NCBI RefSeq assembly: GCF_039536325.1
Contig: NZ_BAAAYO010000005.1
Location: 248,001 to 312,000 of the forward strand
Length of the DNA: 64,000 nucleotides
Direction of reading: 5' to 3'
Source of the DNA: Paenibacillus_AB hodogayensis
GTDB lineage: Bacteria > Bacillota > Bacilli > Paenibacillales > NBRC-103111
Shown: in pieces, positions 8,782 to 16,935 of the stretch
Numbering within the stretch: the stretch's first letter is position 1
Layout: every line of letters begins with the position of its first letter
The notes under the pieces: model-generated
The model's database searches: none
What the model was told of the DNA's origin: nothing
The model's input: the letters and a program-made list of their open reading frames with translations, nothing else
Program-made: the position numbers and the translations under genes

Positions 8782-10059
8782 TTGGAGAAGCTGGTTATCG
8801 AAGGCGGGAAACCATTGTCCGGCAGCGTCCGGATTCATGGCGCCAAAAACGCCGCTCTGCCGATTCTCGCGGCATGCACGATGGCGGCGGGCGTTCACCG
8901 GATCGGGAACGTGCCGGATTTGCTCGATATTCACGTGATGCTGGACATTTTGCGCGGGCTTGGCTGCAAGGCGGAGCTCAAGGATGACGTCGTCTCGCTG
9001 GAAACGGCTTCGGCCCATTCGTCGCACGTGCCCGAAGAACTGATGAAGCAGATGCGATCCTCGATCTTTCTCATGGGCCCGCTGCTCTCCCGCTTCGGCC
9101 ACGTGCAGGTGTACCAGCCGGGCGGCTGCGCGATCGGGGAACGCAAGATCGACCTGCACCTGAAAGGGCTGCAGGCGCTCGGGGCGACGATCGAAGAAGC
9201 AGGCGATACGATTACGTGCCGCGCCGACCGGCTGAAGGGCGCGGACATCTGGCTCGATTATCCGAGCGTCGGCGCCACGGAAAACATCATGATGGCGGCC
9301 GCTCTGGCCGACGGCATTACGACGATTTCCAATGCGGCGCGCGAGCCGGAAATTCAGGATTTGCAAAACTTCTTGAACGCGATGGGCGCCAACTTGATCG
9401 GCGCGGGAACGGATACGATCACGATCGAGGGAGTGGCCGGGCTTACGCCGCGCGCCTACCGGGTCATCCCGGACCGGATTGTGACCGGAACGCTGATGGT
9501 GGCGGCTGCCGCGACAAGAGGCAGCATTACGCTGGAGCACGTCTGTCCCTCCCATCTGACGTCGGTCATCCATGCGATGAAGCGGGCAGGTGTTCAAATC
9601 GCCGTCGACGATGATATAATGTCCGTAAGCTGTTCTACCCGCCCGAGGGCGGTGGAGCGCATTATCACGTCGCCGCATCCTTCGTTCCCGACCGACCTGC
9701 AGGCGCAGATGATGGTATTTCTGTCGCTGGCCGAAGGGATGAGCGTGATCAAGGAAACGGTGTTCGAGGGCCGGTTCAAGCATGTCGATGAGCTTGCGCG
9801 TATGGGTGCGGACATCCGGGTCGCCCAGAGCAGCGCGTTTATTCGCGGGGTGCCGAGGCTGTACGGGGCAACGGTCGAAGCGACCGACCTGCGCGCCGGA
9901 GCCGCTCTCGTCATTGCCGGTCTGGCCGCCAACGGCACGACGGTGGTGGAGCAGGTCCATCATATCGACCGCGGCTACGACCGGATCGAGAACATGTTCC
10001 GTCGGCTCGGTGCCAAGATCGAGCGATACAGTCCGGCCCGTCAACTGAAAGTTCCTTAA
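8782..10059 (+). CDS. murA: UDP-N-acetylglucosamine 1-carboxyvinyltransferase MurA
   Basis: First committed step of peptidoglycan synthesis: transfer of enolpyruvate from PEP to UDP-GlcNAc; target of fosfomycin. 425 residues, EPSP-synthase-like fold. The fosfomycin-reactive cysteine is present at about residue 116 (GGCAIGERKIDLHL), and the N-terminus has IHGAKNAALPILAA. The start is TTG at 8782, preceded by GGGAGGG. In B. subtilis murAA lies elsewhere; here murA sits between murB and divIB. A second murA paralogue elsewhere is possible, as in many Firmicutes. Confidence 0.95.
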   Translation: MEKLVIEGGKPLSGSVRIHGAKNAALPILAACTMAAGVHRIGNVPDLLDIHVMLDILRGLGCKAELKDDVVSLETASAHSSHVPEELMKQMRSSIFLMGPLLSRFGHVQVYQPGGCAIGERKIDLHLKGLQALGATIEEAGDTITCRADRLKGADIWLDYPSVGATENIMMAAALADGITTISNAAREPEIQDLQNFLNAMGANLIGAGTDTITIEGVAGLTPRAYRVIPDRIVTGTLMVAAAATRGSITLEHVCPSHLTSVIHAMKRAGVQIAVDDDIMSVSCSTRPRAVERIITSPHPSFPTDLQAQMMVFLSLAEGMSVIKETVFEGRFKHVDELARMGADIRVAQSSAFIRGVPRLYGATVEATDLRAGAALVIAGLAANGTTVVEQVHHIDRGYDRIENMFRRLGAKIERYSPARQLKVP

Positions 10060-10088
10060 CGAACGTTGCGACTATAACCGCCAGCAAG

Positions 10089-10112
10089 TCCCCTTCTTGA
10101 ACAGGAAGGGGA
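10089..10112 (+). other. Perfect hairpin between murA and divIB
   Basis: TCCCCTTC (10089-10096) pairs with GAAGGGGA (10105-10112) around an 8-base loop. There is no following T-run, so it is more likely an mRNA processing or stabilising element than a terminator. Confidence 0.45.
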
Positions 10113-10157
10113 TGAACGGCGTTACAGATTAGCGAGCCCGGCGAGGAGGTTGCCATT

Positions 10158-10973
10158 GTGCAGGAAAGAATGCCCGTGCTCCGCGAGGAGCGACCCAGAA
10201 TCCGCAGCAGCCGCAAGCTGATTTTCTTCTTGGTGCTGCTGTTCATAACGCTGCTGGCCGTTTTGTTTTTCCGTTCTTCCTTGAGCAAAGTCGCGCAGAT
10301 CGACATCCAGGGCAACTCCGCGCTGTCGGCCGAAGAGATCGGACAGGCAGCCGGTATCGAGAACGGCGACAACTTCTTCGGCTTCCGTTCGGCTGCCGTC
10401 GAAGCCCGTCTGCGCAAGCTGCCGGCTATCGAGAAAGCGACGGTGCGCAAAAAATTTCCCGGCTCGCTGACTCTCATCGTGGAAGAATACCCGCGCGTGG
10501 CGTTCCAGATCCGCCCGGACGGGCAGAAGGAAATGCTGCTCGCCAACGGTTTGGCGATTCCGGTCAAGGACAACGGCATCGTGGTGGACAAGCCGATTCT
10601 GTCCGGCTGGGAGGAAGGCAGCGAATGGAAGCTCAAGCTGTGTCAAACGCTACGCCTCATATCGGACAAGACGCTGGCGGAAATTTCGGAGATTAAGCCT
10701 TCGCCGACGTATACATACGAAGACAAAATCAAGATGTACACCCGCTCGCAATTCGAGGTATACACGACAGTGACGTATTTGCAGGACAAAATCCAGTATT
10801 TGAGCGAAATGATCGAGCAAATGTCGGACAAGTCCGTCGATTCGGGAGTCTTCGAGCTGCTGGAGGCAAACACGCATATTCCGTTCGAGCAGTATTACGG
10901 AACGGCCGATTCGTCGAAGAACGCGGACGGCAAAAAAGGCAATGCGCCCGCAGGCTCCAAAAAAGCGAACTGA
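10158..10973 (+). CDS. divIB: Cell division protein DivIB/FtsQ
   Basis: Single-pass membrane protein of the divisome (FtsQ/DivIB, partner of FtsL/DivIC). 271 residues: short basic cytoplasmic N-terminus, one membrane helix around residues 18-40, then an extracellular POTRA domain (VAQIDIQGNSALSAEEI onward) and a beta domain. The C-terminal tail is Lys/Gly rich. GTG start at 10158 with upstream GAGGAGG. It is the last gene before a 349-base gap that in B. subtilis would hold ylxW, ylxX and sbp. Confidence 0.9.
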   Translation: MQERMPVLREERPRIRSSRKLIFFLVLLFITLLAVLFFRSSLSKVAQIDIQGNSALSAEEIGQAAGIENGDNFFGFRSAAVEARLRKLPAIEKATVRKKFPGSLTLIVEEYPRVAFQIRPDGQKEMLLANGLAIPVKDNGIVVDKPILSGWEEGSEWKLKLCQTLRLISDKTLAEISEIKPSPTYTYEDKIKMYTRSQFEVYTTVTYLQDKIQYLSEMIEQMSDKSVDSGVFELLEANTHIPFEQYYGTADSSKNADGKKGNAPAGSKKAN

Positions 10974-10990
10974 TCCGAATACTCTATGGA

Positions 10991-11014
10991 AGGCGCCTGT
11001 CCGCGAGGCGCTTT
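10991..11014 (+). terminator. Weak intrinsic terminator after divIB
   Basis: AGGCGCCT (10991-10998) pairs with AGGCGCTT (11006-11013, one G-T pair). Only three T follow, so termination would be partial; it lies 18 bases after the divIB stop. Confidence 0.45.
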
Positions 11015-11038
11015 CCCGCTAATGAAACTTCGCGGTTC

Positions 11039-11067
11039 GAGGAGGGGGCATGAAGCCTCCTTTTCTT
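11039..11067 (+). terminator. Second terminator-like hairpin before ftsA
   Basis: AGGAGG (11040-11045) pairs with CCTCCT (11056-11061), followed by TTTCTT. The 5' arm also looks like a Shine-Dalgarno but no suitable start follows it. Together with the hairpin at 10991 it may separate the mur genes from ftsAZ transcription. Confidence 0.4.
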
Positions 11068-11100
11068 AGTAACGACGGCCTTTCGAAGGAGTTGAAGACT

Positions 11101-11229
11101 ATGAAAAAACACTACTCAACTCTTTTAATAAATGGTAGAATTGTAATTATGGGATCGTGCGAACTTTTTTCGCTTTCTCCTGGCGAGTGGGCATATTTGG
11201 CAGCCGTAAAAAGGATAAAAAATTGTTAA
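11101..11229 (+). CDS. Possible 42-residue small protein before ftsA
   Basis: An open frame of 42 codons starting ATG AAA AAA with AAGGAG (11086-11091) nine bases upstream. The peptide begins MKKHYSTLLINGRIV and ends AAVKRIKNC; its middle is moderately hydrophobic (IVIMGSCELFSL) and it contains GEWAYLAA. I do not recognise it. The base composition is much more AT-rich than the neighbours, which argues either for a recent or small functional peptide or simply for a promoter region that happens to be open. The stop falls five bases before the sigma-H-like promoter of ftsA. Confidence 0.35.
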   Translation: MKKHYSTLLINGRIVIMGSCELFSLSPGEWAYLAAVKRIKNC

Positions 11230-11233
11230 AAAA

Positions 11234-11262
11234 AGAGGGAAACCATTAGCCGTGTGGAATAG
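11234..11262 (+). promoter_or_regulatory. Candidate sigma-H promoter for ftsA-ftsZ
   Basis: AGAGGGAAA (11234-11242), an 11-base spacer, then GTGGAATAG (11254-11262). This matches the B. subtilis sigma-H pattern RnAGGAwWW-N11/12-RnnGAATww with one mismatch in each box. Known biology: a sigma-H promoter drives ftsAZ at the onset of sporulation in B. subtilis. The match is by eye. Confidence 0.5.
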
Positions 11263-11322
11263 GTATAGAGGTGTTTTGTGCAAGTTCACCAAACCATATG
11301 AATTACTGGGAGGTGCCAAGGG

Positions 11323-12567
11323 TTGAGCAGCAATGACATCATTGTGAGTCTGGACATCGGTACGTCCAAAGTGCGAGCGATTATCGGCGAATTGAATAAC
11401 GGCGCCATTCATATAATCGGGGTCGGTTCTGCCGACTCGGAGGGCATTCGCAAGGGAGCTATCGTTGATATCGATCAGACCGTGCAGTCGATTCGGAACG
11501 CGATCGATCATGCCGAGCGAATGGTGGGCATTCAAATATCGGAAGTGTATGTCGGCATAGCCGGTAATCATATCGCTTTACAGACCAGCCATGGCGTGGT
11601 GGCCGTATCGAATGAGGACCGGGAAATCGGCGAAGAGGATATCGAGCGCGTTTTGCAGGCGTCCAGGGTGATCGCCCTTCCACCGGAGAGGGAAATTATC
11701 GGCGTAGTGCCGAAACAGTACGTGGTTGACGGTTTGGAGGGAATTCAGGACCCGAGAGGCATGATCGGCGTTCGGCTTGAAGTGGAAGCGACCATCATCA
11801 CCGGCGCCAAAACATCTATACATAACCTGCTTCGCTGCGTCGAGAAGTCGGGATTGCGCGTATCCGGCGTCGTCCTCATGTCTCTGGCAGCAGGACAGCT
11901 TTGCTTATCCAAAGACGAGAAAACGATCGGCACGGTGCTGGTCGACGTCGGAGCGGGCGCGATTACGATCGCCGTGTTTGAAGAGGGCAGCTTGTGCGCC
12001 ACTTCGACTTTGCCGCTCGGCGGAGAGTTCATTACGAACGACATCTCGATCGGCCTGCGGACCCAGTTGGACATCGCCGAGAAGATCAAGCTGAAGTTCG
12101 GCTGCGCCGTCGTCTATGACGCGGCGGAAGATCAGGTGTTCAAGGTGAACCGGATCGGCAGCAACGTCGACAAGCAATTTTCTCAAGTCGATTTGGCGCA
12201 AATTATCGAACCGAGGGTTCAGGAAATATTTCAATTGATCCGCGCCGAGGTGCACCGGCTGGGATTCAACGAGGTTTCCGGCGGTTACGTGCTGACCGGC
12301 GGAGCCGTATCAATGCCCGGCGTTCTTGAAATCGCTCAGGCCGAGCTGGAAAATTCGGTCAGGCTGGCGGTACCCGATTTCATCGGCGTGCGCGACCCCG
12401 CTTATACGAGCGGTGTCGGCATTATTCATTTCGTCTCCAAATTCGCGCGTGCACGAACGAGCACTGCCGTGAAGAAACTTCCGGTCGCGAACAAAAAGTC
12501 GTCGCCCAAAGAGAACAAGCCCGGGCTGTTCGAACGGATTAAAAATTATTTAAGCGAGTTCATTTAG
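11323..12567 (+). CDS. ftsA: Cell division protein FtsA
   Basis: Actin-like ATPase that tethers FtsZ filaments to the membrane. 414 residues. The N-terminal phosphate-1 motif SLDIGTSKVRAIIGE, the phosphate-2 region VDVGAGAITIAVFE near residue 205, and the C-terminal basic amphipathic anchor (ERIKNYLSEFI) are visible. TTG start at 11323 follows GGGAGG. It is followed 46 bases later by ftsZ. Confidence 0.95.
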   Translation: MSSNDIIVSLDIGTSKVRAIIGELNNGAIHIIGVGSADSEGIRKGAIVDIDQTVQSIRNAIDHAERMVGIQISEVYVGIAGNHIALQTSHGVVAVSNEDREIGEEDIERVLQASRVIALPPEREIIGVVPKQYVVDGLEGIQDPRGMIGVRLEVEATIITGAKTSIHNLLRCVEKSGLRVSGVVLMSLAAGQLCLSKDEKTIGTVLVDVGAGAITIAVFEEGSLCATSTLPLGGEFITNDISIGLRTQLDIAEKIKLKFGCAVVYDAAEDQVFKVNRIGSNVDKQFSQVDLAQIIEPRVQEIFQLIRAEVHRLGFNEVSGGYVLTGGAVSMPGVLEIAQAELENSVRLAVPDFIGVRDPAYTSGVGIIHFVSKFARARTSTAVKKLPVANKKSSPKENKPGLFERIKNYLSEFI

Positions 12568-12613
12568 CTTCGCGGCAAACGAACATGAGCACTTGAGGGA
12601 GGATAAAACTTTT

Positions 12614-13750
12614 ATGTTTGAGATTGATGTGGAGATGGAATCGCTTGCCAAAATCAAGGTGATCGGGGTCGGCGGCGGCGGCAGCAATGCCGTGAACCGG
12701 ATGATCGAGTTCGGCCTGAAAGGCGTCGAATTCATTACGGCCAATACAGACGCGCAGGCGCTGCAGACGGCCAAATCGGAAATCAAGCTGCAGCTTGGCG
12801 AGAAGCTGACCCGCGGTCTTGGAGCGGGGGCGAACCCCGATGTGGGCAAGAAAGCCGCGGAGGAATCCCGCGATTTGATTATTAACGCGCTGCGCGGCGC
12901 GGACATGGTATTCGTCACGGCCGGCATGGGCGGCGGAACGGGAACGGGCGCTGCGCCTGTTATTGCCGAGATCGCCAAAGAATGCGGAGCGTTGACCGTC
13001 GGGGTCGTTACCCGGCCGTTTACGTTCGAAGGCCGCAAGCGGGCCGGTCAGGCCGATCAGGGCATCAATGCGCTGAAGGAAAAAGTCGACACGCTGATCG
13101 TCATTCCGAACGACCGGCTGCTCGAAATTATCGATAAAAAGACGCCTATGCTGGAAGCGTTCCGCGAAGCGGACAACGTTCTTCGTCAAGGCGTCAAAGG
13201 CATTTCCGACTTGATCGCGGTTCCGGGGCTGATCAACCTCGACTTCGCCGATGTGAAGACGATCATGACCGAGCGCGGTTCGGCGCTGATGGGCATCGGC
13301 ATCGCCACTGGCGAAAGCCGTGCGGCCGAAGCGGCCAAAAAAGCCATCATGAGCCCGCTGCTGGAAACGTCGATCGACGGGGCGCGCGGCGTACTGATGA
13401 ATATTACCGGCGGCGCCAACCTCAGCCTGTACGAGGTCAACGAGGCTGCGGATATTGTCGCTTCGGCCTCCGACCCCGAGGTCAACATGATCTTCGGAGC
13501 GGGCATTGACGACAAGCTGACCGATGAGATTATGGTTACCGTTATCGCTACCGGCTTCGAGCATAAACCTTCGCCTATCCCGCAGCCGCAACGGCGCGGC
13601 GGAACCGGTTTATCCGGCCAATCCGGTGCGGAGCCGTTGGACAAGCCGGGAGGCGGAGTCCGTCCGTTCGGCAGCCAGCCTTCGGGCGATCAGCTCGATA
13701 TCCCGACGTTTTTGCGCAACCGCGGCAAAAACAATCCGACAGGACGTTAA
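12614..13750 (+). CDS. ftsZ: Cell division protein FtsZ
   Basis: Tubulin-like GTPase forming the division ring. 378 residues. The GTP-binding tubulin signature GGGTGTGAAPV is near residue 104-114, the N-terminal IKVIGVGGGGSNAVNRM and the T7-loop region NLDFADVKTIM are intact, and the conserved C-terminal peptide DIPTFLRNRGK, which binds FtsA and SepF, ends the protein. GGGAGG at 12597-12602 sits at the right distance from ATG 12614, excluding the upstream in-frame TTG. Confidence 0.98.
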   Translation: MFEIDVEMESLAKIKVIGVGGGGSNAVNRMIEFGLKGVEFITANTDAQALQTAKSEIKLQLGEKLTRGLGAGANPDVGKKAAEESRDLIINALRGADMVFVTAGMGGGTGTGAAPVIAEIAKECGALTVGVVTRPFTFEGRKRAGQADQGINALKEKVDTLIVIPNDRLLEIIDKKTPMLEAFREADNVLRQGVKGISDLIAVPGLINLDFADVKTIMTERGSALMGIGIATGESRAAEAAKKAIMSPLLETSIDGARGVLMNITGGANLSLYEVNEAADIVASASDPEVNMIFGAGIDDKLTDEIMVTVIATGFEHKPSPIPQPQRRGGTGLSGQSGAEPLDKPGGGVRPFGSQPSGDQLDIPTFLRNRGKNNPTGR

Positions 13751-13771
13751 TCGCATACTTGGTACACGAAC

Positions 13772-13801
13772 GCAGTCCCGCATGCCCGGGGCTGTTTTTT
13801 T
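13772..13801 (+). terminator. Intrinsic terminator after ftsZ
   Basis: CAGTCCC (13772-13778) pairs with GGGGCTG (13788-13794, one G-T pair), followed by seven T. It separates ftsZ from the spoIIG operon. Confidence 0.75.
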
Positions 13802-13843
13802 GTGCTTTTTTCGCTAAAAAAAGATGATTGAGGGTGACAAGTT

Positions 13844-13876
13844 TAGACAGACTTTGAAATATGCTTACTATATACT
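13844..13876 (+). promoter_or_regulatory. Candidate spoIIG promoter with abnormally long spacer
   Basis: TAGACA (13844-13849) and TATACT (13871-13876) are 21 bases apart. B. subtilis spoIIG is known for near-consensus boxes 22 bases apart that need Spo0A~P. Reverse-strand TGTCTAAA over the -35 and TTGTC just upstream resemble the 0A box TGTCGAA. An alternative TTGAAA (13855-13860) is too close to the -10. Confidence 0.45.
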
Positions 13877-13996
13877 AAAGTCGATTTCACGATTCGAACG
13901 ATGTCCGAACCGCCGCAGCGTCCTAGGGGCGTACAGGCTCTCCGCAGCCCGGCGCGTTCGCCGTCTTCGCATCGTGCACCGGGCGGGGGGAACGGA

Positions 13997-14920
13997 ATGG
14001 TCGTCTACCTGGATCTGATCTTCCTGGCCAATTTTTTGATCGACGGAGTCATTCTATGCGTGACCGCCCGCGTCCGCCATATCCGGCCAAGCTGGTGGCG
14101 GCTCGGCGCATCGGCAGCTCTCGGCGCTTCCTATGTCGTGATGATGCTTGCGCCTTCCTTATCATTTATGTTTACGTTCGCGGTGAAATGCCTGTTTTCG
14201 CTGGCCATGGTCGCAATCGCTTTCGGCTTCGGCGGGCTGCAGTCCTTTTTGCGCAATGTAGGGACGTTTTATTTGGTCAGCTTCGCCGTGGCGGGCGGGA
14301 TGTTCGGCATCCACTACTTCATGCAGTCGCCGGGCGAAGTCATGAACGGCATTGTCGTGACAAGCTCGGGAGGGCTGGCGCACTCGGTCAACGTGGGTAT
14401 GCTGCTCGTCGTGCTCACGTTCGCGCCGCTTGTCTGGATGTTCAAGGTCGTATTCGTCAGCGCGAAGCGCAGGAAGGAGATGACGCATTACCTGGCGCAG
14501 GTGCGCATCCTCATCGACGATTTCGAAGCCGTTTGCACCGGCTTGATCGACACAGGCAATCAATTGTACGACCCGTTGACGCGTACGCCGGTCATGGTCG
14601 TGGAAGCGACCCAATGGATCGAGGTGCTGCCGGAATCGTGGCTGAAGCGAATCCGGGAATGCGAGGTCGATCAGCTCGTGGCTGCCATCGGCACGGAGAC
14701 GTTCGTCTGGCAGGACCGGCTTCGACTTATTCCTTACCGGGGGGTGAACCGCGGAACGCAATTCATGTTGGCGCTAAAGCCCGACAAGGTTGTGATCGTA
14801 CACAACGAAACGGAAATCGCAAACGAGAAAGTGCTTGTCGGACTCGATGGCGGCAAGCTGTGCGCGGACGGGTCGTATCAGGCGATCATTCACCCGACGC
14901 TGGTTCAGCTGGAAGCTTAA
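13997..14920 (+). CDS. spoIIGA: Sigma-E processing peptidase SpoIIGA
   Basis: Membrane-embedded aspartic protease that cleaves the pro-sequence from pro-sigma-E in the mother cell, triggered through SpoIIR. 307 residues: about five N-terminal membrane helices and a C-terminal protease domain with the catalytic motif GLIDTGNQLYDPLT near residue 180. ATG 13997 has GGGCGGGGGGAAC upstream; the frame is open further 5' but those codons overlap the promoter leader and lack hydrophobic character. Gene order spoIIGA-sigE matches B. subtilis. Confidence 0.93.
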   Translation: MVVYLDLIFLANFLIDGVILCVTARVRHIRPSWWRLGASAALGASYVVMMLAPSLSFMFTFAVKCLFSLAMVAIAFGFGGLQSFLRNVGTFYLVSFAVAGGMFGIHYFMQSPGEVMNGIVVTSSGGLAHSVNVGMLLVVLTFAPLVWMFKVVFVSAKRRKEMTHYLAQVRILIDDFEAVCTGLIDTGNQLYDPLTRTPVMVVEATQWIEVLPESWLKRIRECEVDQLVAAIGTETFVWQDRLRLIPYRGVNRGTQFMLALKPDKVVIVHNETEIANEKVLVGLDGGKLCADGSYQAIIHPTLVQLEA

Positions 14921-15056
14921 GCGCCCTACGAATATTCCGGCCTTTTCCCGAAATCGCGGTCCATCAGGGGCACAGATCGTTGAGAAGGCCGGGCGCGGCT
15001 CGTCGGGATCGGAAAAATGCCGGCTTTTCTCCGAAAAGCCCTCAGGAGGGAACTAC

Positions 15057-15779
15057 ATGCTACTCAAGTGGAAACTGATGGCTCAACTGCTCTACTACCG
15101 GCTTCTGTTCCTGCTCGGTCTGAAAAGCGACGAGATTTATTACATCGGCGGCAGCGAGGCGCTGCCTCCTCCCCTTACCCGGGAAGAGGAAGAGTATTTG
15201 CTCGGGAAGCTTCCTTCGGGGGATACGGCCATAAGGGCCATGCTGATCGAGCGAAACTTGCGGCTTGTCGTGTATATCGCCCGGAAGTTCGAGAACACCG
15301 GCATCAATATCGAGGATTTGGTATCGATCGGCGCGATCGGCCTGATCAAGGCGGTCAATACGTTCGATCCGGAGAAGAAAATCAAGCTGGCCACTTACGC
15401 TTCCCGCTGCATCGAGAACGAAATTTTGATGTACTTGCGGCGCAACAGCAAGGTGCGCACCGAAGTGTCGTTCGACGAGCCGCTGAACATCGATTGGGAC
15501 GGCAACGAGCTGCTGCTTTCCGACGTGCTCGGCACCGAGAACGATACGATTTACCGCAACATCGAGGAGCAGGTGGACCGCAAGCTGTTACATAAAGCAT
15601 TGGATAAGCTGACCGAACGGGAGAGAATCATTATGGAGCTCCGCTTCGGGCTGCAGGACGGGGAAGAGAAGACGCAGAAGGATGTGGCCGACATGCTCGG
15701 CATCTCACAATCGTACATATCCCGGCTGGAGAAACGGATTATCAAGAGACTGCGCAAGGAGTTCAACAAGATGGTATAA
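15057..15779 (+). CDS. sigE: Sporulation sigma factor SigE (pro-sigma-E)
   Basis: Early mother-cell sigma factor made as an inactive membrane-associated precursor. 240 residues including an amphipathic hydrophobic pro-sequence (about residues 1-27, rich in Leu, Tyr and Trp) upstream of the conserved SDEIYYIGGSEALPPPL segment where SpoIIGA cleaves. Region 2 (NLRLVVYIARKFENTGINIE), and region 4 HTH (KTQKDVADMLGISQSYISRL) are intact. ATG 15057 follows AGGAGGG; an open frame extends upstream into spoIIGA but is not needed. Likely co-transcribed with spoIIGA. Confidence 0.97.
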   Translation: MLLKWKLMAQLLYYRLLFLLGLKSDEIYYIGGSEALPPPLTREEEEYLLGKLPSGDTAIRAMLIERNLRLVVYIARKFENTGINIEDLVSIGAIGLIKAVNTFDPEKKIKLATYASRCIENEILMYLRRNSKVRTEVSFDEPLNIDWDGNELLLSDVLGTENDTIYRNIEEQVDRKLLHKALDKLTERERIIMELRFGLQDGEEKTQKDVADMLGISQSYISRLEKRIIKRLRKEFNKMV

Positions 15780-15780
15780 G

Positions 15781-15808
15781 GAGAAGCTGGGCGGGCTTCT
15801 CTTTTTTT
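15781..15808 (+). terminator. Intrinsic terminator after sigE
   Basis: GAGAAGC (15781-15787) pairs with GCTTCTC (15795-15801), then a run of T. It isolates sigG from most spoIIG read-through. Confidence 0.75.
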
Positions 15809-15956
15809 GCCCCCTGTCGCTGCGACGAACCGCCGGCTGCCGACTTCGAAATTGCGGATTATTTTTACAGAAGGAGAGTGAACGGAGAGTAAGCTGTAAG
15901 CGATTTCCAAGGTGACAGGGGAACGTGTATTCCCGTACTGGAGCGCATAAAAAAAA

Positions 15957-15998
15957 CTTCCAGGGAGATAATTAACAGTAATGTTTCTCCTTGGGAGG
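15957..15998 (+). promoter_or_regulatory. Leader hairpin sequestering the sigG ribosome-binding site
   Basis: CTTCCAGGGAGA (15957-15968) pairs along its whole length with TCTCCTTGGGAG (15986-15997): 12 pairs, two of them G-T, with a 17-base AT-rich loop. The Shine-Dalgarno GGGAGG (15993-15998) is almost wholly inside the 3' arm, and the start codon is the weak TTG at 16007. Delayed sigG expression through a leader stem-loop has been reported in B. subtilis; the structure here is seen directly, its effect is inferred. Confidence 0.7.
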
Positions 15999-16006
15999 TA
16001 TTCACG

Positions 16007-16789
16007 TTGACCCGAAACAAAGTCGAGATTTGTGGTGTTGATACTTCGAAACTGCCTGTTCTGACGAACACGGAAATGCGGGAATTGTTCGTACAGCTTC
16101 AGACGAGAAACGAACGAGCAGCAAGAGAGAAATTGGTTAACGGCAATTTGCGATTGGTCCTGAGCGTCATTCAGCGCTTCAATAACCGCGGCGAATTCGT
16201 CGATGATTTGTTTCAGGTCGGCTGTATCGGGCTCATGAAGGCGATCGACAATTTCGATTTGGGCCAGAATGTCAAATTTTCCACATACGCGGTGCCGATG
16301 ATTATCGGGGAAATCCGGCGCTACTTGCGCGACAACAACCCGATCCGGGTATCCCGCTCGCTCCGCGATATCGCATATAAGGCGCTCCAGGTGCGCGATC
16401 AGCTGACCAACTCCAACTCGCGGGAGCCGACCGTTTACGAAATATCCGAGGCGCTCAACGTTCCTAAGGAGGATGTGGTGTTCGCCCTCGATGCGATTCA
16501 GGACCCGGTCTCGCTGTTCGAGCCGATCTATCATGACGGCGGCGATCCGATCTACGTGATGGATCAGATTAGCGACGACCGCAACAAGGACGTGTCATGG
16601 ATCGAAGGAATCGCTTTGCGGGAGGCGATGCGGAAGCTGAACGACCGCGAGAAAATGATCTTGTCCATGCGTTTTTTCGAAGGCAAGACGCAGATGGAAG
16701 TGGCCGACGAGATCGGCATTTCGCAAGCCCAGGTGTCCCGTCTGGAAAAGTCGGCGATATCGCAAATGCAGAAGCACGTCAAAACATAA
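16007..16789 (+). CDS. sigG: Late forespore sigma factor SigG
   Basis: RNA polymerase sigma factor for late forespore genes, acting after engulfment. 260 residues, usual length. Region 2 includes NLRLVLSVIQRFNNRGEF and DDLFQVGCIGLMKAIDNFD; region 4 HTH is MEVADEIGISQAQVSRLEK. The N-terminus TRNKVEICGVDTSKLPVL is typical of SigG. The start is TTG at 16007 behind a Shine-Dalgarno that is base-paired in a hairpin. No unambiguous sigma-F/sigma-G promoter was found in the gap upstream. Confidence 0.96.
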   Translation: MTRNKVEICGVDTSKLPVLTNTEMRELFVQLQTRNERAAREKLVNGNLRLVLSVIQRFNNRGEFVDDLFQVGCIGLMKAIDNFDLGQNVKFSTYAVPMIIGEIRRYLRDNNPIRVSRSLRDIAYKALQVRDQLTNSNSREPTVYEISEALNVPKEDVVFALDAIQDPVSLFEPIYHDGGDPIYVMDQISDDRNKDVSWIEGIALREAMRKLNDREKMILSMRFFEGKTQMEVADEIGISQAQVSRLEKSAISQMQKHVKT

Positions 16790-16834
16790 CGAAACCGTCG
16801 GGGCGCCAAATCCGCGCCCGGAATGGACAACGGT

Positions 16835-16867
16835 CGTTGACCTTCAGATGAAGCTCAACGGCTTTTT
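16835..16867 (+). terminator. Intrinsic terminator after sigG
   Basis: CGTTGA (16835-16840) pairs with TCAACG (16855-16860) and, inside, CTTC pairs with GAAG around AGAT; GCTTTTTC follows. Clear strong terminator for sigG. Confidence 0.75.
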
Positions 16868-16935
16868 CACGTTTTGCGATGAGGCATTTTCAGTAGTATC
16901 CCAAGAAATACAGCTTGTCATGACGCCGCGGCAGG

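Noticed and set aside
8608..10044. A 478-codon open frame antisense to murA
   Set aside because: Composition typical of antisense of GC-rich coding sequence; no ribosome site or motifs, and murA is certain.
15921..15957. A sigma-G-type promoter (GTATT then CATAAAA) upstream of sigG
   Set aside because: The spacing (14 bases) does not fit published sigma-F or sigma-G patterns.
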